Below are positions 14,663 through 14,842 of a DNA stretch of 14,842 nucleotides, in pieces. Position 1 is the first letter of the stretch; every line of letters starts with the position of its first letter. Below the pieces are notes generated by a model. That model did not search any database, had not been told where the DNA came from, and saw nothing but the letters and a program-made list of their open reading frames with translations. The position numbers and the translations under genes are program-made. Source of the stretch: Draconibacterium sp. (GTDB taxonomy: Bacteria > Bacteroidota > Bacteroidia > Bacteroidales > Prolixibacteraceae); the NCBI GenBank assembly GCA_030595485.1, contig JAUVDE010000036.1, forward strand, positions 1 through 14,842. The letters are read 5' to 3'.

Positions 14663-14842
14663 ATGGCTATCAAGAAATTAGACAGCATTTTCAGACCTAA
14701 AAGAATCGCACTTATTGGTGTTTCAAATAATCCAGACAGTGTTGGAGGAATTACCCTTCGGAATTTAGTTGGAGGTGGATTCAATGGCGTTGTTTACCCT
14801 GTAAATCCCAAACGCGAAGCGGTTTTTGGTATTCCCTGTTAC
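14663..14842 (+). CDS. NDP-forming acyl-CoA synthetase-type protein, N-terminus only
   Basis: Sixty codons are in the window and the frame runs off the right edge. The sequence SIFRPKRIALIGVSNNPDSVGG (split: SIFRPKRIAL at 8-17, then IGVSNNPDSVGG) and VVYPVNPKRE (43-52) are the start of the CoA-binding Rossmann domain of ADP-forming acetate-CoA ligases and of PatZ/Pka-type protein acetyltransferases. The VYPVNPKR form resembles, from memory, the long fusion proteins that end in a GNAT domain. Such proteins acetylate and switch off Acs in other bacteria, and acs lies two genes upstream, but the deciding C-terminal domain is outside the window. No Shine-Dalgarno sequence is seen before the ATG. 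Confidence 0.85.
   Translation, partial: MAIKKLDSIFRPKRIALIGVSNNPDSVGGITLRNLVGGGFNGVVYPVNPKREAVFGIPCY

Noticed and set aside
1..14842. CRISPR arrays, insertion sequences, tRNA or rRNA genes
   Set aside because: No regularly spaced direct repeats, transposase motifs, terminal inverted repeats or cloverleaf-like segments were seen on either strand.

Overview
The window looks like the chromosome of a Bacteroidota bacterium, most plausibly a free-living or marine Marinilabiliales/Prolixibacteraceae-type organism. This rests on low G+C, mostly Shine-Dalgarno-poor starts, a hybrid two-component regulator fused to an AraC-type DNA-binding domain, a secreted heparinase-type lyase, and a membrane-anchored protein with E-x-W-M repeats. 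The taxonomic call is inference from gene style; no rRNA or other marker gene is present.

Layout. Positions 1-1638 (minus) hold most of a secreted heparinase II/III-family polysaccharide lyase, cut by the left window edge. A divergent 333-base gap follows. Then comes a plus-strand group: an 81-residue protein of unknown family behind a strong ribosome binding site (1972-2217), a B12-binding-domain radical SAM enzyme (2265-4226), a TPR-sensor hybrid histidine kinase/response regulator/AraC protein sharing an ATGA start-stop with it (4223-6955), and, after 254 bases, a single-pass membrane-anchored protein carrying three copies of an E-x-W-M motif at 57-59 residue spacing (7210-8244). A strong hairpin terminator at 8264-8297 ends this unit and also serves the convergent genes.

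The right half concerns short-chain acyl-CoA metabolism. ptb and buk (minus strand, one base apart) convert acyl-CoA through acyl-phosphate to the acid plus ATP. Across a 705-base divergent gap lies acs, AMP-forming acetyl-CoA synthetase, followed by a terminator. Next are an OFA-family MFS transporter (probable monocarboxylate carrier), another terminator, and the first 60 codons of an NDP-forming acyl-CoA synthetase-type protein. Together these look like a locus for taking up, activating and producing acetate, butyrate or branched-chain acids.

The part most likely to be new is 1972-8244: a small well-translated protein, a cobalamin-type radical SAM enzyme and a membrane-bound transcription regulator made from one tight cluster, followed by a repeat protein on the same strand. 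It could be a peptide-modification (RiPP-like) or envelope-signalling system. The genes and motifs are seen directly; the functional link is inference.
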